DNA from: Pleurocapsa minor GSE-CHR-MK 17-07R
Lineage (GTDB): Bacteria > Chloroflexota > Anaerolineae > Aggregatilineales > Phototrophicaceae
Assembly: GCA_019359125.1 (NCBI GenBank)
Contig: JAHHHY010000007.1
Location: forward strand, 23,355-87,354
Direction: 5' to 3'
DNA: 64,000 bases
Under the pieces are notes generated by a model that did not search any database, was not told where the DNA came from, and saw only the letters and a program-made list of their open reading frames with translations. The position numbers and the translations under genes are program-made. Of this stretch, positions 1 through 9,805 are shown piece by piece. Within the stretch, counting starts at the first letter, position 1. Every line of letters starts with the position of its first letter.

Positions 1-1
1 C

Positions 2-571
2 CTGCTGCTGACGACCGGGCTGGATGACAGTGCGCGGCTGTGGCGCTGGGCCGACCGGACGCAGATCGGTATGCTCAGCCTGGATGATTTGCAGGTCTAT
101 CGCGCCGTGTTTGCGCCGGACGACTCGCAGGTCGCGCTGGGCAGCCAGGTCGATATTCGCCTGTGGTCCACCGTGGACGACAGCCTGACGCGGCGGCTGG
201 CGGTGCCCGCGGGCGGCGCGGTCGATATCCTGGGCTATTCGCCTGCCGGAAGCTATCTGATCGGCGGCAACCCCGGCAGCGGCGCGCAGGTCTGGAATCC
301 GGTCACCAACAGCCCGGTCGCGGCCCTGCCAGAGCTGGTCGGCAGCCAGGTCAGCGCGGATTTTTCGCCTGACGGCGACCTGCTGCTCACGTCCGTGCTG
401 GACGGCGAAGTCGCGGTGTACAATCTTCCCGCGGCGTCCAATGGCAGCATCCCGCGCGGCGCTTTCCAGACGGGCGACGCGCAGATTTTCGCCGTCGAAT
501 GGACCAGCGACAGCCGCCTGATTCTGATGTTTGACGCCACCGGGCCGGTCTATGTGTGGGGTGTGGGCTGA
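2..571 (+). CDS. WD40/beta-propeller repeat protein, C-terminal part (5' end outside window)
   Basis: Open frame runs from the window edge to a stop at 571; repeats of type 'FSPDGDLLLTSVLDGEVAVYNL', 'DDSARLWRWADRTQIG'. Confidence 0.8.
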   Translation: MLLTTGLDDSARLWRWADRTQIGMLSLDDLQVYRAVFAPDDSQVALGSQVDIRLWSTVDDSLTRRLAVPAGGAVDILGYSPAGSYLIGGNPGSGAQVWNPVTNSPVAALPELVGSQVSADFSPDGDLLLTSVLDGEVAVYNLPAASNGSIPRGAFQTGDAQIFAVEWTSDSRLILMFDATGPVYVWGVG

Positions 572-647
572 TACCAGCCTTGACGCTATTCCCGTGACTG
601 GCCACAATTTTCTGTAAGCACCCCGGTTATCGTAAAGGCCGCTGACT

Positions 648-1511
648 ATGCGTTTACACCTCGGACTCGCGCAGATGGATCCCAAGCTGGGCGACGTGCA
701 GCGCAATCTTGAAAAACATCTCGCCTACATCGAGCAGGCCGCCGCGCAGGGCGTCGAGCTGCTCATCTTCCCTGAGCTGTCGATGACCGGCTATCAGGTC
801 AACGATCTGGTGCCGGAAGTGTCGATCCGCGCCAGCGCCGATGACCCGGTCTACGCGGCCATGCTGGATGCCAGCCGGCGCACGGGCATGGACATCATGT
901 TCGGCTTCGTGCATCAGGACCAGCGCCAGCGGTTCTACATCGCCGACGCGTATCTGTCGGGTGGCGAGACGCTGCACATCCACCACAAGGTCTATCTGTG
1001 CACCTACGGCATGTTTGACGAGGCGCGCTATTTCGATGCCGGCGACCAGGTGCGCGCCTTCGACACGCGCTTCGGCCGCGTCGGCATGGCCATCTGCGAG
1101 GACTTCTGGCATATCAGCACGCCATATCTGCTGTGGATGGACGGGGCAGACATCCTGCTGCTGAACAGCGCCAGCCCCAGCCGCGGCCTCGATGCCAGCG
1201 ACAAGTTCTCTGGCAGCCGCTGGGTGGAGCTGGTGAATATGGCCTATGCCAGCTTCTTCACCGGCTTTGTCGTCCACTGCAACCGCGTGGGCTATGAGGA
1301 CGGCAAGAATTTCTGGGGCGGCTCCAGCGTTGTCGACCCGAATGGCGAGATGCTGCTGGGCGGCGACTATTTCGATGAGTCGCTGCACACGATCACCATC
1401 GACCTGAACGAACTGCACCGCACCCGCAGCCGCCTGCCGCTGCTGCGCGATGAGCGCCCGGAGCTGGTGCAGCGTGAACTGGAACGTATTCTGGCGAGGA
1501 ACAACCGATGA
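648..1511 (+). CDS. Carbon-nitrogen hydrolase (nitrilase family), probable glutaminase partner of NAD+ synthase
   Basis: Nitrilase motifs (FPELSMTGY, HHKVYL, AICEDFW); 4-bp overlap with the downstream NAD+ synthase gene. Confidence 0.85.
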   Translation: MRLHLGLAQMDPKLGDVQRNLEKHLAYIEQAAAQGVELLIFPELSMTGYQVNDLVPEVSIRASADDPVYAAMLDASRRTGMDIMFGFVHQDQRQRFYIADAYLSGGETLHIHHKVYLCTYGMFDEARYFDAGDQVRAFDTRFGRVGMAICEDFWHISTPYLLWMDGADILLLNSASPSRGLDASDKFSGSRWVELVNMAYASFFTGFVVHCNRVGYEDGKNFWGGSSVVDPNGEMLLGGDYFDESLHTITIDLNELHRTRSRLPLLRDERPELVQRELERILARNNR

Positions 1512-2368
1512 GCGCCCACACCCCCTTTGAGGCCGAGCGCGCCCGTATCGCGCACAAGCTGACGATCAATCCCGACATCGCCACCAAAGTGCTGACCGGC
1601 TTCATCAAAGACGAGATTCACAAGGCGGGCATGAAGCGCGCCGTGCTGGGGCTGTCTGGCGGCATCGACTCCGCTGTGTCGGCCTACTTGTCGGCATTGG
1701 CGCTGGGCCCGGAGAACGTGCTGGCGGTGCGCATGCCGTACAAGTCCAGCAGCGCCGACAGCCTGAGCGATGCCGACGCGGTCATTCAGGCGCTGGGCTT
1801 GCAGCACCTCACCGTCGAGATTACCGGCATGGCCGACCCGCTGTTCGCGCAGTTCCCCGAGATGTCAAACGGGCGCAAGGGCAACATCATGGCGCGCCTG
1901 CGCATGACCGTGCTGTATGACCAGTCGGTCGCGTTTGGCGGGCTGGTGATGGGTACCAGCAACAAGACCGAGCTGCTGCTGGGCTATTCCACCGTGTATG
2001 GCGACAGCGGCGTGGCGCTTCAGCCCATCGGCGACCTGTACAAGACGCAGTTGCGCCAGCTGGCCGCCGCGCTGGGCGTGCCCCAGTCGCTTCAGGTCAA
2101 GCCGCCGTCCGCCGACCTGTGGGAAGGCCAGACCGACGAGGGCGAGCTGGGCTTCACCTATGCCGATGTCGACCAGGTGCTGTATCTGCTGGTGGATGAA
2201 CGTTATACGCTGGATGAAGTGGCCGAGGAAGGCTTTGACGCGAAGTTCGTGCGCGATGTGTGGCGGCGCGTGAAGGCCAACCACTACAAGCGCACGATGC
2301 CCAATATCGCCAAGCTGAGCCAGCGCACCATCGGGCATGACTTCCTGTTCCTGCGCGACTGGGCGTAG
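1508..2368 (+). CDS. nadE: NAD+ synthase
   Basis: PP-loop motif LGLSGGIDSAVSAYL, GTSNKTELLLGYST, PSADLWEGQTDEGELGF. Confidence 0.92.
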   Translation: MSAHTPFEAERARIAHKLTINPDIATKVLTGFIKDEIHKAGMKRAVLGLSGGIDSAVSAYLSALALGPENVLAVRMPYKSSSADSLSDADAVIQALGLQHLTVEITGMADPLFAQFPEMSNGRKGNIMARLRMTVLYDQSVAFGGLVMGTSNKTELLLGYSTVYGDSGVALQPIGDLYKTQLRQLAAALGVPQSLQVKPPSADLWEGQTDEGELGFTYADVDQVLYLLVDERYTLDEVAEEGFDAKFVRDVWRRVKANHYKRTMPNIAKLSQRTIGHDFLFLRDWA

Positions 2369-2449
2369 CCTCACCCCGTTTCGCGGTGCTCAACCGCCCC
2401 TCTCCATTTTATGGAGAGGGGCAAAAACCCGCAGGGTTTTGGGGTGAGG
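2369..2449. repeat. Intergenic hairpin repeat CCTCACCCC...GGGGTGAGG
   Basis: Outer IR 2369-2377/2441-2449; inner CCCCTCTCCA/TGGAGAGGGG (2397-2421); related units at 12471-12606 and 41760-41806. Confidence 0.75.
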
Positions 2450-2456
2450 TTTCCCT

Positions 2457-3722
2457 CTATTTCAAGCCCGTATTGGCGATGCCTTCGATGAAGTAGCGCT
2501 GGGCCAGCACGAACAGGATCAGCGGCGGCAGGATGGCGACCGCAGCACCCGTCAGCACGATATTCGGCTCGCTGGCGGCGGCATTGCGCAGCGTGATCAG
2601 GCTGAGCGTGAGCACATGATTCTCAATCGGGCTGTCGCCGATGATGATCAGCGGCCACACGAAGCTGTTCCACGCATACAGGAAGGTGATGATCGACTGT
2701 GTGGCGATAGCAGGGCCAGACAGCGGCACGAACACGCGCATGAGGATGCCCAGTCGGCTCAGCCCGTCCAGCGTGGCCGCTTCTTCCAGGTCCTTCGGGA
2801 TGCTCATGAAGAACTGGCGCATCAGGAAGGTGCCGTAAGCCGTGAAAATCCACGGCACGATCAGCGCCACCAGCCGGTCCTGCCAGCCGATCAGCACCAT
2901 GATCTGGTAGAGCGGGATGATGAGCACCACAAACGGGATCATGATCGTGCCCAGGTAGACCAGGAAGACGGCCGTCTGCCCGCGGAATTTCATGCGCGAG
3001 AAGGCATACCCGCCCAGCAGCGACGTTACCACCTGGCCGAACGTCACCGCGAAGGTGACGATGGTCGTGTTCACCAGTGAGCGGTCGAGGTTGCGCAGCG
3101 TCAGCACGGCCTCGTAGTTGGACCAGCGGAACTCGATGCGCTCCACTGTCGGCAGCGCCAGCGGATTCTCGAACGCCACAATTTCCGGGTTGTTCGGGTC
3201 CACCAGTCGCGACAGGCCGCCGCGGAATGCCAGCAGCAGCTCCTGTGTGCTGCCATCTTCCATCGGCACGCTGTACACGTCAAAGGCTTCGCCGCCAACG
3301 TCCTGCGTGGTGCCGGTGTCGGTGGCGCTGTCCAGCGGCACGCGCACGGTGATCGCGCTGTCACGCGGGGTATCCACGTTGATCAGGTCGGGCGTGGTGA
3401 AGAAGCCGTAACGCTCATTCTGGCCGGTGTTCACCATCTGCACGACCGAGCCATCTTCCATCGTCACTTCGTACAGCGGCAGTTCCTGGCCTTCGTAAAA
3501 GGCATTGATCGGCGTGAACGGCAGCAGGCGCGGGGGCGAACGGAACACGTCGGTGGCGGTCTTCAGCGAGGTCGTCACCATGTAGATGAACGGGAACAGC
3601 ATAATCAGCGAGGTGCTGCCCAGCACCAGATAAATCAGGATGCGCGGGCCCCAGATCTCCAGAAACGAGCGCTGGTCCTGGGGACGGGTGTTCGGTACGG
3701 TGGGTTGCGTGATTGCAGCCAT
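2457..3722 (-). CDS. Carbohydrate ABC transporter permease (MalG-like) with large extracytoplasmic insertion
   Basis: EAA-type motif EEAATLDGLSRLGILMRVFVPLSGPAIATQ; start MAAITQPTV at 3722; about 130-aa insert after the first TM. Confidence 0.88.
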   Translation of the reverse strand: MAAITQPTVPNTRPQDQRSFLEIWGPRILIYLVLGSTSLIMLFPFIYMVTTSLKTATDVFRSPPRLLPFTPINAFYEGQELPLYEVTMEDGSVVQMVNTGQNERYGFFTTPDLINVDTPRDSAITVRVPLDSATDTGTTQDVGGEAFDVYSVPMEDGSTQELLLAFRGGLSRLVDPNNPEIVAFENPLALPTVERIEFRWSNYEAVLTLRNLDRSLVNTTIVTFAVTFGQVVTSLLGGYAFSRMKFRGQTAVFLVYLGTIMIPFVVLIIPLYQIMVLIGWQDRLVALIVPWIFTAYGTFLMRQFFMSIPKDLEEAATLDGLSRLGILMRVFVPLSGPAIATQSIITFLYAWNSFVWPLIIIGDSPIENHVLTLSLITLRNAAASEPNIVLTGAAVAILPPLILFVLAQRYFIEGIANTGLK

Positions 3723-3733
3723 GTGAGGTCCCC

Positions 3734-5410
3734 TTAGTCGCGGTAGGCTTCGCTGCTGCGCGAAACACGGAACTGAATGACGGTAATGATGAAGATCACG
3801 ACAAACAGCACCCAGGCGGTGGCCGAGGCGAAGCCCATGTCGAACTGCTGGAAGCCGGACAGGTACAGGTAGTACACGACGGTCAGGCGGGCGTCGCTGG
3901 TGCTGACGCCGAACAGCGTATACATCTCGCTGAAGGCCTGCATACCGCTGATGAGCGTGGTCACGACGACGAAGAACGTGGTCGGCCCCAGCAGCGGCAG
4001 GATGATGCGGCGGAAGCGAATCCACGAATTGGCGCCGTCCACGGTGCTGGCCTCGATCAGGTCTTTGGGCACGCCCTGCAAACCAGCCAGCAGGATGACC
4101 GTGTTGAAGCCGATGACCTGCCACGCGGCCATGATGACCACCGAGAGCAGCATGACATTTTCGTCCGTCAGCCATTGGATATTCGGGTCGCTGACGGCCA
4201 GCCCCAGCCCGTTCAGCACATCGACAAAGCCGGAAATCCAGTAGTTGATGAAGCCGATGATCGGGTTATACAGCCACTGCCAGATCATCGCCACGCCCAC
4301 GACAGCAGCAATCGAAGGCAGGAAATACACGGCTCGAAAGAACTTGATGCCGGGTATTTTCGCATTGAGCAGCATCGCCAGCGCGAAGGCTGGTACGATG
4401 GCGAACGTTAACAAGAGGATGCAGTAACGGAACGTCGTCGCCAGCGTGCGCCAGAAACCGGGGCTTTCCGCCGCAATCACGATATCGTTAGCACCCACGG
4501 TGAAGCGTGACACCTCGAAATGGCGGTCGGCCAGGTCGGTGGGCGCTGTCCCTGTCGGCACGGTCTCGAAGTCGAGGCTGAGCAGGCGTCGGTAATTGTC
4601 AAAGCCGATCCAGTCGGCGCGGCTGATGGCGTTATAGTCGGTGAACGACAGATAGAACGACAGAATCAGCGGCATGGCGAAAAACAGCAGGAAGTTGACG
4701 AAGTTGGGCAGCAGGAACAGCCAGCCCTGCCAGGCCTCGCGTTCGAGGATGGTCTCGCCAAACAGCTCGCCGTTGCGCATGAAGATCGAGCCGACCACGC
4801 CGAAGATGATCGTGACCGCCACGGTGGCGATCGTCGGCAGGTTGAAGATCTGCCCCAGGCCCGCCCCCGGATTTTCAGCCACGTACTGCAACCAGCCGGA
4901 GGTGAGCAGGATGGCGATCAGCGCCACACCCATCACGGCCAGGCCAATTTTCTGCACGATGTCTTTGGCGCTGTTCAGGTCATCCATGCGCCCGCTGATC
5001 CACACCAGCACGTAGCCGATGGGGAAGCCCAGCAGCAGCCATGCGTTGCGGTAGATATTCAGCGCCAGCGTGTCGATGCCCAGAAACATGCCGGAGACAT
5101 GGCCGGTGTACAGGATGCCGAATCCCAGCCCGAAGAAATTCATGATCAGCGCGACGATGCGCCAGTTGTTGTTCAGCGTCCACAGGAAGGGCACAGTCAC
5201 CAGGCTGAGGATGCCCACCAGCCCCAGCACGATGCCGAGGAACTGCGGCACAAAGGTGCCCAGGTTGAAGAACGCCTCGATCTGGAACACCTGAGTCGCC
5301 AGAAACAGGGTGCCGATGCCAATGATGACCATCCACACCATTGCCAGCAGCAGAGAGACGGGGTGTTTGGGCTCGCCCCGTGCCATTTCCACACGTGCTG
5401 TCGTTGCCAT
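3734..5410 (-). CDS. Carbohydrate ABC transporter permease (MalF/UgpA-like) with additional N-terminal TM region
   Basis: EASTVDGANSWIRFRRIILPLLGPTTFF motif; start MATTARVEM at 5410 preceded by a GGAG RBS. Confidence 0.88.
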   Translation of the reverse strand: MATTARVEMARGEPKHPVSLLLAMVWMVIIGIGTLFLATQVFQIEAFFNLGTFVPQFLGIVLGLVGILSLVTVPFLWTLNNNWRIVALIMNFFGLGFGILYTGHVSGMFLGIDTLALNIYRNAWLLLGFPIGYVLVWISGRMDDLNSAKDIVQKIGLAVMGVALIAILLTSGWLQYVAENPGAGLGQIFNLPTIATVAVTIIFGVVGSIFMRNGELFGETILEREAWQGWLFLLPNFVNFLLFFAMPLILSFYLSFTDYNAISRADWIGFDNYRRLLSLDFETVPTGTAPTDLADRHFEVSRFTVGANDIVIAAESPGFWRTLATTFRYCILLLTFAIVPAFALAMLLNAKIPGIKFFRAVYFLPSIAAVVGVAMIWQWLYNPIIGFINYWISGFVDVLNGLGLAVSDPNIQWLTDENVMLLSVVIMAAWQVIGFNTVILLAGLQGVPKDLIEASTVDGANSWIRFRRIILPLLGPTTFFVVVTTLISGMQAFSEMYTLFGVSTSDARLTVVYYLYLSGFQQFDMGFASATAWVLFVVIFIITVIQFRVSRSSEAYRD

Positions 5411-5529
5411 AAAGAGAATCTCCGGTAAGAAAATTTTCGCGGATAACAACGTGCCTGCCAGCCGACATTCAGGGCGGCGCGCGCTATTGTAACGCGTTTC
5501 GGCGCATGTCGCGTGCCCTGTGTAAGCAA

Positions 5530-5562
5530 CAGGGGCGCTCAATTTTTCGTCGAGCGCCCCTG
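5530..5562 (-). terminator. Hairpin between solute-binding protein gene and permease genes
   Basis: CAGGGGCGCTC (5530-5540) / GAGCGCCCCTG (5552-5562), 11-bp perfect stem; weak U-tract on the minus strand. Confidence 0.5.
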
Positions 5563-5636
5563 TCAGAATCAGCTTTGCTGCGGGGCAGGTGGCCGGAGAA
5601 CCAACCTGCCCACCCCGCTTGTTGACGCGGGAACTA

Positions 5637-6929
5637 CTAGAACCCTGCGTTCACGACATCGCAGATGGTGGCGACGAAGTCTGCGGGAGCTTCGGCACCG
5701 CTGAGCACTGCGGTGATGCGCGATTCCACGCCACCCTCGGCCCAGTTGATCGCACCGAAGTCACCAGCCCACAGCGGGGCTTCCGGCACGGCGTAGTTGG
5801 CCATGGCGTTGGTGAAGGCGGCGTTGTTCAGTTCGGGGAATTCAGCGGCGACGCCGGCGAGCACTTCTTCACCGATGCGGCTGGGGAAGTTGGCGCCGAG
5901 CGAGGCGACCTGGCTCTGGACATCAGCGCTGGTCAGTTCCTGCATCAGCTGCCAGGCGGCTTCCGGATTGGCGGTGTTGGCATTGACGACATACGCGCCC
6001 CAGAACAGGAAGTTGCTCTGGCCAGCGGGGCCGGCTGGCACTTCTGCCACGTCCCAGTTGAAGGTGGCCTGCGCCAGCAGGTTGGGGGTCGCCCAACGGC
6101 CGTTCAGGAACATACCGACGGAACCGGCGACAAACGGAGCTTCGACGTCGCTGCCATAAGGCACGGCGACTTCCTGCTCGTACAGGGAGCGCATGAAGGT
6201 AAGCGCGTTTTCAACTTCGGGGCTGTTCAGGGCGCAGGCGGTGCGGTCAGCGTTGAAGTAGCTGCCACCGGCGGCGTTCACGAACAGTTCCCAGTTGCCC
6301 CACCAATTGCTCATGCCGAAACCGTAGGTCTCGTCACCGAGTTCGCTGATCGCGGCGGAGGTTTCCAGGAAGGTGTCCCAGTTCCATTCGCCGTTTTCCA
6401 GCTGCACGGTCGGGTTGTCGACACCAGCGGCGTCAAACAGGTCCTGGTTGTAGTACAGCGCCATCGCCGAGGCGTCGCGCGGCAGGCCCCACAGGGCGCC
6501 TTCCATCGAGCCGTCTTCGGGGTTGAACATGAGCTGTTCCATCTGCTGGGGATAGAACACGCTGCCGTCGAAGTTGGCGTCAGCGGCGGCCAGGTCGGCC
6601 AGGTTGAGGACGGTGCCTTCGCTCACAAAACGGGCCAGGTCGCTGCCGGGGATCCAGAAGACGTCCGGGGCGGTGCCAGCGGCAAATTCGGTGATGAGGG
6701 TGTTCTGGTAACCATCGGTTTCCGTGCCACCCGCCTGATACTGGAGGGTAACGCCTTCCAGCCGGGCATCCACGTCCGCGCTGATGGCGGTATACACGTC
6801 GATCTCAGCCTGATTGTCCGGGCGTGTACGCCAGGTGAGGGTGACCTCATCCTGAGCGCTCACGAATGCGACCGACGGCACAGCCATGAGGCTGGCAGCC
6901 AGCACGCCAAAAGCGAGCTTTTTGTTCAT
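5637..6929 (-). CDS. Extracellular sugar-binding protein of ABC transporter
   Basis: Signal peptide MNKKLAFGVLAASLMAVPSVAFVSAQ; family-1 solute-binding pattern (NGRWATPNLL, GLPRDASAMALYYNQDLFDAAG). Confidence 0.9.
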   Translation of the reverse strand: MNKKLAFGVLAASLMAVPSVAFVSAQDEVTLTWRTRPDNQAEIDVYTAISADVDARLEGVTLQYQAGGTETDGYQNTLITEFAAGTAPDVFWIPGSDLARFVSEGTVLNLADLAAADANFDGSVFYPQQMEQLMFNPEDGSMEGALWGLPRDASAMALYYNQDLFDAAGVDNPTVQLENGEWNWDTFLETSAAISELGDETYGFGMSNWWGNWELFVNAAGGSYFNADRTACALNSPEVENALTFMRSLYEQEVAVPYGSDVEAPFVAGSVGMFLNGRWATPNLLAQATFNWDVAEVPAGPAGQSNFLFWGAYVVNANTANPEAAWQLMQELTSADVQSQVASLGANFPSRIGEEVLAGVAAEFPELNNAAFTNAMANYAVPEAPLWAGDFGAINWAEGGVESRITAVLSGAEAPADFVATICDVVNAGF

Positions 6930-7142
6930 ATGGAACTCCTGTGGGTATGAATCTTTTATCAACGATTTTAGTACACTCACGACTATAGCCTAAACGCAAA
7001 GACTAAACAGATGTGACATCATATCTTTTCATAAGTTTGTTTGTTTTGCACAAGCAAATTGACAAATGAGGTGTTTATGGGGCGTTTGTGGCCCGGCATG
7101 GGCCGGAAGGCTCGAAAACCCTCCGGCCTGCGGAGTGAATCT

Positions 7143-8216
7143 CTAGCCGCCTGCTTCGGCGGTTTCGACGGGAGCCATGCCCATCTCGATCATGGCGTTC
7201 ATGCTGTATTCAACAGCGTTGTCCAGCCCGCGCACGACCACGCCTGCGCCGTCGCCTGAATAAGCCGAATTGAGCACGACATACAGCTCACTCTCGGCAT
7301 CCACTGCCAGGCCATAGGGCAGGTTCAGGCCGCTGGCATACGCTTCCCCGCTCAGCACGTCCACTACTGCGCCTGTAAACGGCGTCCAGCCCATCTCGCC
7401 AAATTCGGCAAACTGCACGGCATACAGCGTGTCGTTGGCAAACAGCAGGTCCACAATGGTGGTGAAACCTTCGAACGTCTCGGCCAGCGTGCCGTCAGGC
7501 AGATAATGCTCCACGCGCGAACCGCCCACCGGGAAGGGGAAGCCGGTCAGGAAGCCCACGTAGACCGTGCTGTCTGGCGTGACGGCCAGGCTGGTCGGCA
7601 CAGGATTGCCCTCCGGCCAGGTCGCGAACACTTCCAGCGTGGTGCCGTCGCTGGTTTTCCATACGGTATTGGCCCCGGCGTCAGCGATATAGATGATGTT
7701 CAAAGCAGAGTCCCAGGCGATATCGACCGGATTGCTGTCGATGATGTCGCCGTCAGGGTTCAGCTCGGTCTCAAAGGCCAGCGTGTCGATATCTTCCTGG
7801 GTATCGCCACTCGAGTCGACAGCGGTGACATAGGTGTTGGTGACCAGGTCGCGGCCGGAATACCACAGCAGATCCCCGGTGAACAACAGGCCGGTCACGC
7901 CGGTGACCTCGCCCCCTTCGTTCAGGCTGCCCAGATCGCCGATGGCTGTCTGCAGTTCGCCGTCCGACCCTACGCCAGTGATAGCGCCTGTATCGCCCAG
8001 CAGTGCCGGGCCAAACATGCCCTGGACTTCCTCATCGCCGCCCGTGCCCGATTCGGCAACGACCAGGATACCCTCCACGAAAGTGATGTGGCGCGGGTTA
8101 TTCAGCCCGCTGGCGACGACATAGTCGGGCATCTCCTGTGCGGCGATGAAGCCCGCGCCCGCAAGCATCAAACCAGCGGCCAACGAGGGGATCGCAAACC
8201 TGAGTCTGTGCATCAT
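7143..8216 (-). CDS. ScyD/ScyE-like secreted NHL/beta-propeller protein
   Basis: Signal peptide; VVASGLNNPRHITFVEGILVVAESG and PYGLAVDAESELYVV repeats. Confidence 0.75.
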   Translation of the reverse strand: MMHRLRFAIPSLAAGLMLAGAGFIAAQEMPDYVVASGLNNPRHITFVEGILVVAESGTGGDEEVQGMFGPALLGDTGAITGVGSDGELQTAIGDLGSLNEGGEVTGVTGLLFTGDLLWYSGRDLVTNTYVTAVDSSGDTQEDIDTLAFETELNPDGDIIDSNPVDIAWDSALNIIYIADAGANTVWKTSDGTTLEVFATWPEGNPVPTSLAVTPDSTVYVGFLTGFPFPVGGSRVEHYLPDGTLAETFEGFTTIVDLLFANDTLYAVQFAEFGEMGWTPFTGAVVDVLSGEAYASGLNLPYGLAVDAESELYVVLNSAYSGDGAGVVVRGLDNAVEYSMNAMIEMGMAPVETAEAGG

Positions 8217-8294
8217 AAAGCTCCTTTTTCTTTCACAAGGTGCACCTGTTGTGCAGTTTGCAGTGTAGCATCAAAGCAAATGTCCGCATGTATT

Positions 8295-8319
8295 TGAAAC
8301 GTTTCACGCAAAAATTGCG
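8295..8319. promoter_or_regulatory. Candidate operator: TGAAACGTTTCA palindrome plus adjacent CGCAA-AAA-TTGCG dyad
   Basis: Perfect 12-bp palindrome 8295-8306 and adjoining 5+5 dyad 8307-8319 in a divergent intergenic region. Confidence 0.45.
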
Positions 8320-8391
8320 CAAAACATTTCTCATGCGGTACACGAAACCTTAAACGATTTAGATACTTTGCATAGTCTTTGCCTCAATTGG

Positions 8392-8420
8392 TTGAATCCG
8401 GGATATGACGGTTTCATAAT
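8392..8420 (+). promoter_or_regulatory. Candidate sigma70-type promoter of sugar-binding protein gene
   Basis: TTGAAT (8392-8397), 17 bp, CATAAT (8415-8420). Confidence 0.5.
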
Positions 8421-8473
8421 AGGCTACGCTCTGATGCATTTAGGGCAATTGTTATTTTGGAGGATTTACTCAC

Positions 8474-9763
8474 ATGAAGAAGTTGTTTGCTGCAGCTGGA
8501 TTGCTGGCCCTCTCGGTCGGCGCATTCGGTGGTGTTGCTGCCCAGGACGGGTTCGCCTGTCCCGAAGGTGACGCCGAAATCGTTGTGGCCGCCGGCGCCG
8601 TTGGTGCCGAGCTCGAAGTGTTCAATGAGCAGGCCGCCCGTTACATGGAGCTGTGCCCGAATATCACCGTGACCGCCCTCGAGACGCCTGACCTGGCGAC
8701 CGACCGCCTCGGCCTGTACCAGCAGTTCTGGGAAGCGCAGTCGGCTGACGTCGACGTCTTCCAGGTGGACGTGATCTGGGCCGGTATCGCCGCCCCGCAC
8801 GCGGTGGACATGAACGAATACCTGTCGGATGAATATATCGCCCAGTTCTTCCCGGACATGATCGCTGGCCAGACGGTCGGTGACAAGCTGGTCGCGATTC
8901 CGTGGTTCACGGACGCCGCCGGTCTGTACTACCGCACCGACCTGCTGGAAAAGTATGGCGTCGAAGTCCCCACGACCTGGGATGAACTGACCGTCGCCGC
9001 GCAGACCATCGCTGATGGCGAGCGTGCCGAAGGCAACGCCGAATTCCAGGGCTACGTGTGGCAGGGCAACGCCTATGAAGGCCTGACCTGCGATGCGCAC
9101 GAATGGCTGGTTGCCGAAACCGGCGAAAGCTTCATCACCGCCGATGGCGAAGTGAACGTGAACAACGAAGCCTTCATCGCTGCCATTGAGCGCGCTGCTG
9201 GCTGGGTTGGCACGATCAGCCCCGAAGGCGTGACCACCTATGGCGAAGAAGACAGCCGCGAAGTGTGGCAGTCGGGCAACGCCGCCTTCATGCGCAACTG
9301 GCCGTATGCTTACGGTCTGGGCAATGGTGAAGACAGCGCCGTCGCCGGCCTGTTCGGCTACGCCCCGCTTCCGATGGGCGCCGTTCGCTCGGGTGCCTGC
9401 CTCGGTGGCTGGCAGCTGATGGCGAGCAGCTACTCCGACAACCCGGCCGCTGCCGCCAGCGTCGCTGAATTCCTGGCCTCGTATGACGAACAGATGGCTC
9501 GCGCTCTGAGCCCGCAGGGTGCCAACCCGACGATCCCCGCCCTGTACGAAACGGAAGAACTGCTGGCCAGCCCGCTGTTCGCCGCCATGGGCCCGATCCT
9601 CGAGACCGCTTACCCGCGTCCGAGCTCGATCACCGCTGAACGCTACAACACCGCTTCGACCATCTTCTTCAGCGGCGTGCACGATGTGCTGACCGGCGTC
9701 ACCGACGCCCAGACGGCCGTGGAAGACATGGAAGCCGACCTGATGGACCTGATGGCTGGCTAG
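8474..9763 (+). CDS. Extracellular sugar-binding protein (trehalose/maltose type) of ABC transporter
   Basis: Signal peptide MKKLFAAAGLLALSVGAFGGVAAQ; family-1 SBP motifs (WFTDAAGLYYRTDLLEKYGV, AFMRNWPYAY). Confidence 0.9.
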   Translation: MKKLFAAAGLLALSVGAFGGVAAQDGFACPEGDAEIVVAAGAVGAELEVFNEQAARYMELCPNITVTALETPDLATDRLGLYQQFWEAQSADVDVFQVDVIWAGIAAPHAVDMNEYLSDEYIAQFFPDMIAGQTVGDKLVAIPWFTDAAGLYYRTDLLEKYGVEVPTTWDELTVAAQTIADGERAEGNAEFQGYVWQGNAYEGLTCDAHEWLVAETGESFITADGEVNVNNEAFIAAIERAAGWVGTISPEGVTTYGEEDSREVWQSGNAAFMRNWPYAYGLGNGEDSAVAGLFGYAPLPMGAVRSGACLGGWQLMASSYSDNPAAAASVAEFLASYDEQMARALSPQGANPTIPALYETEELLASPLFAAMGPILETAYPRPSSITAERYNTASTIFFSGVHDVLTGVTDAQTAVEDMEADLMDLMAG

Positions 9764-9805
9764 TCAGCCGCCCGGGCCTTCAATGGCTGTGTAAGTTGTC
9801 ACACG

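Noticed and set aside
3723-4175. N-terminal extension of ORF 2457..4175
   Set aside because: Overlaps the upstream permease gene in another frame; true start is MAAITQPTV at 3722.
5589-6950. 453-aa plus-strand ORF
   Set aside because: Antisense to the well-supported sugar-binding protein; low-complexity GC-driven translation, no recognisable domain.
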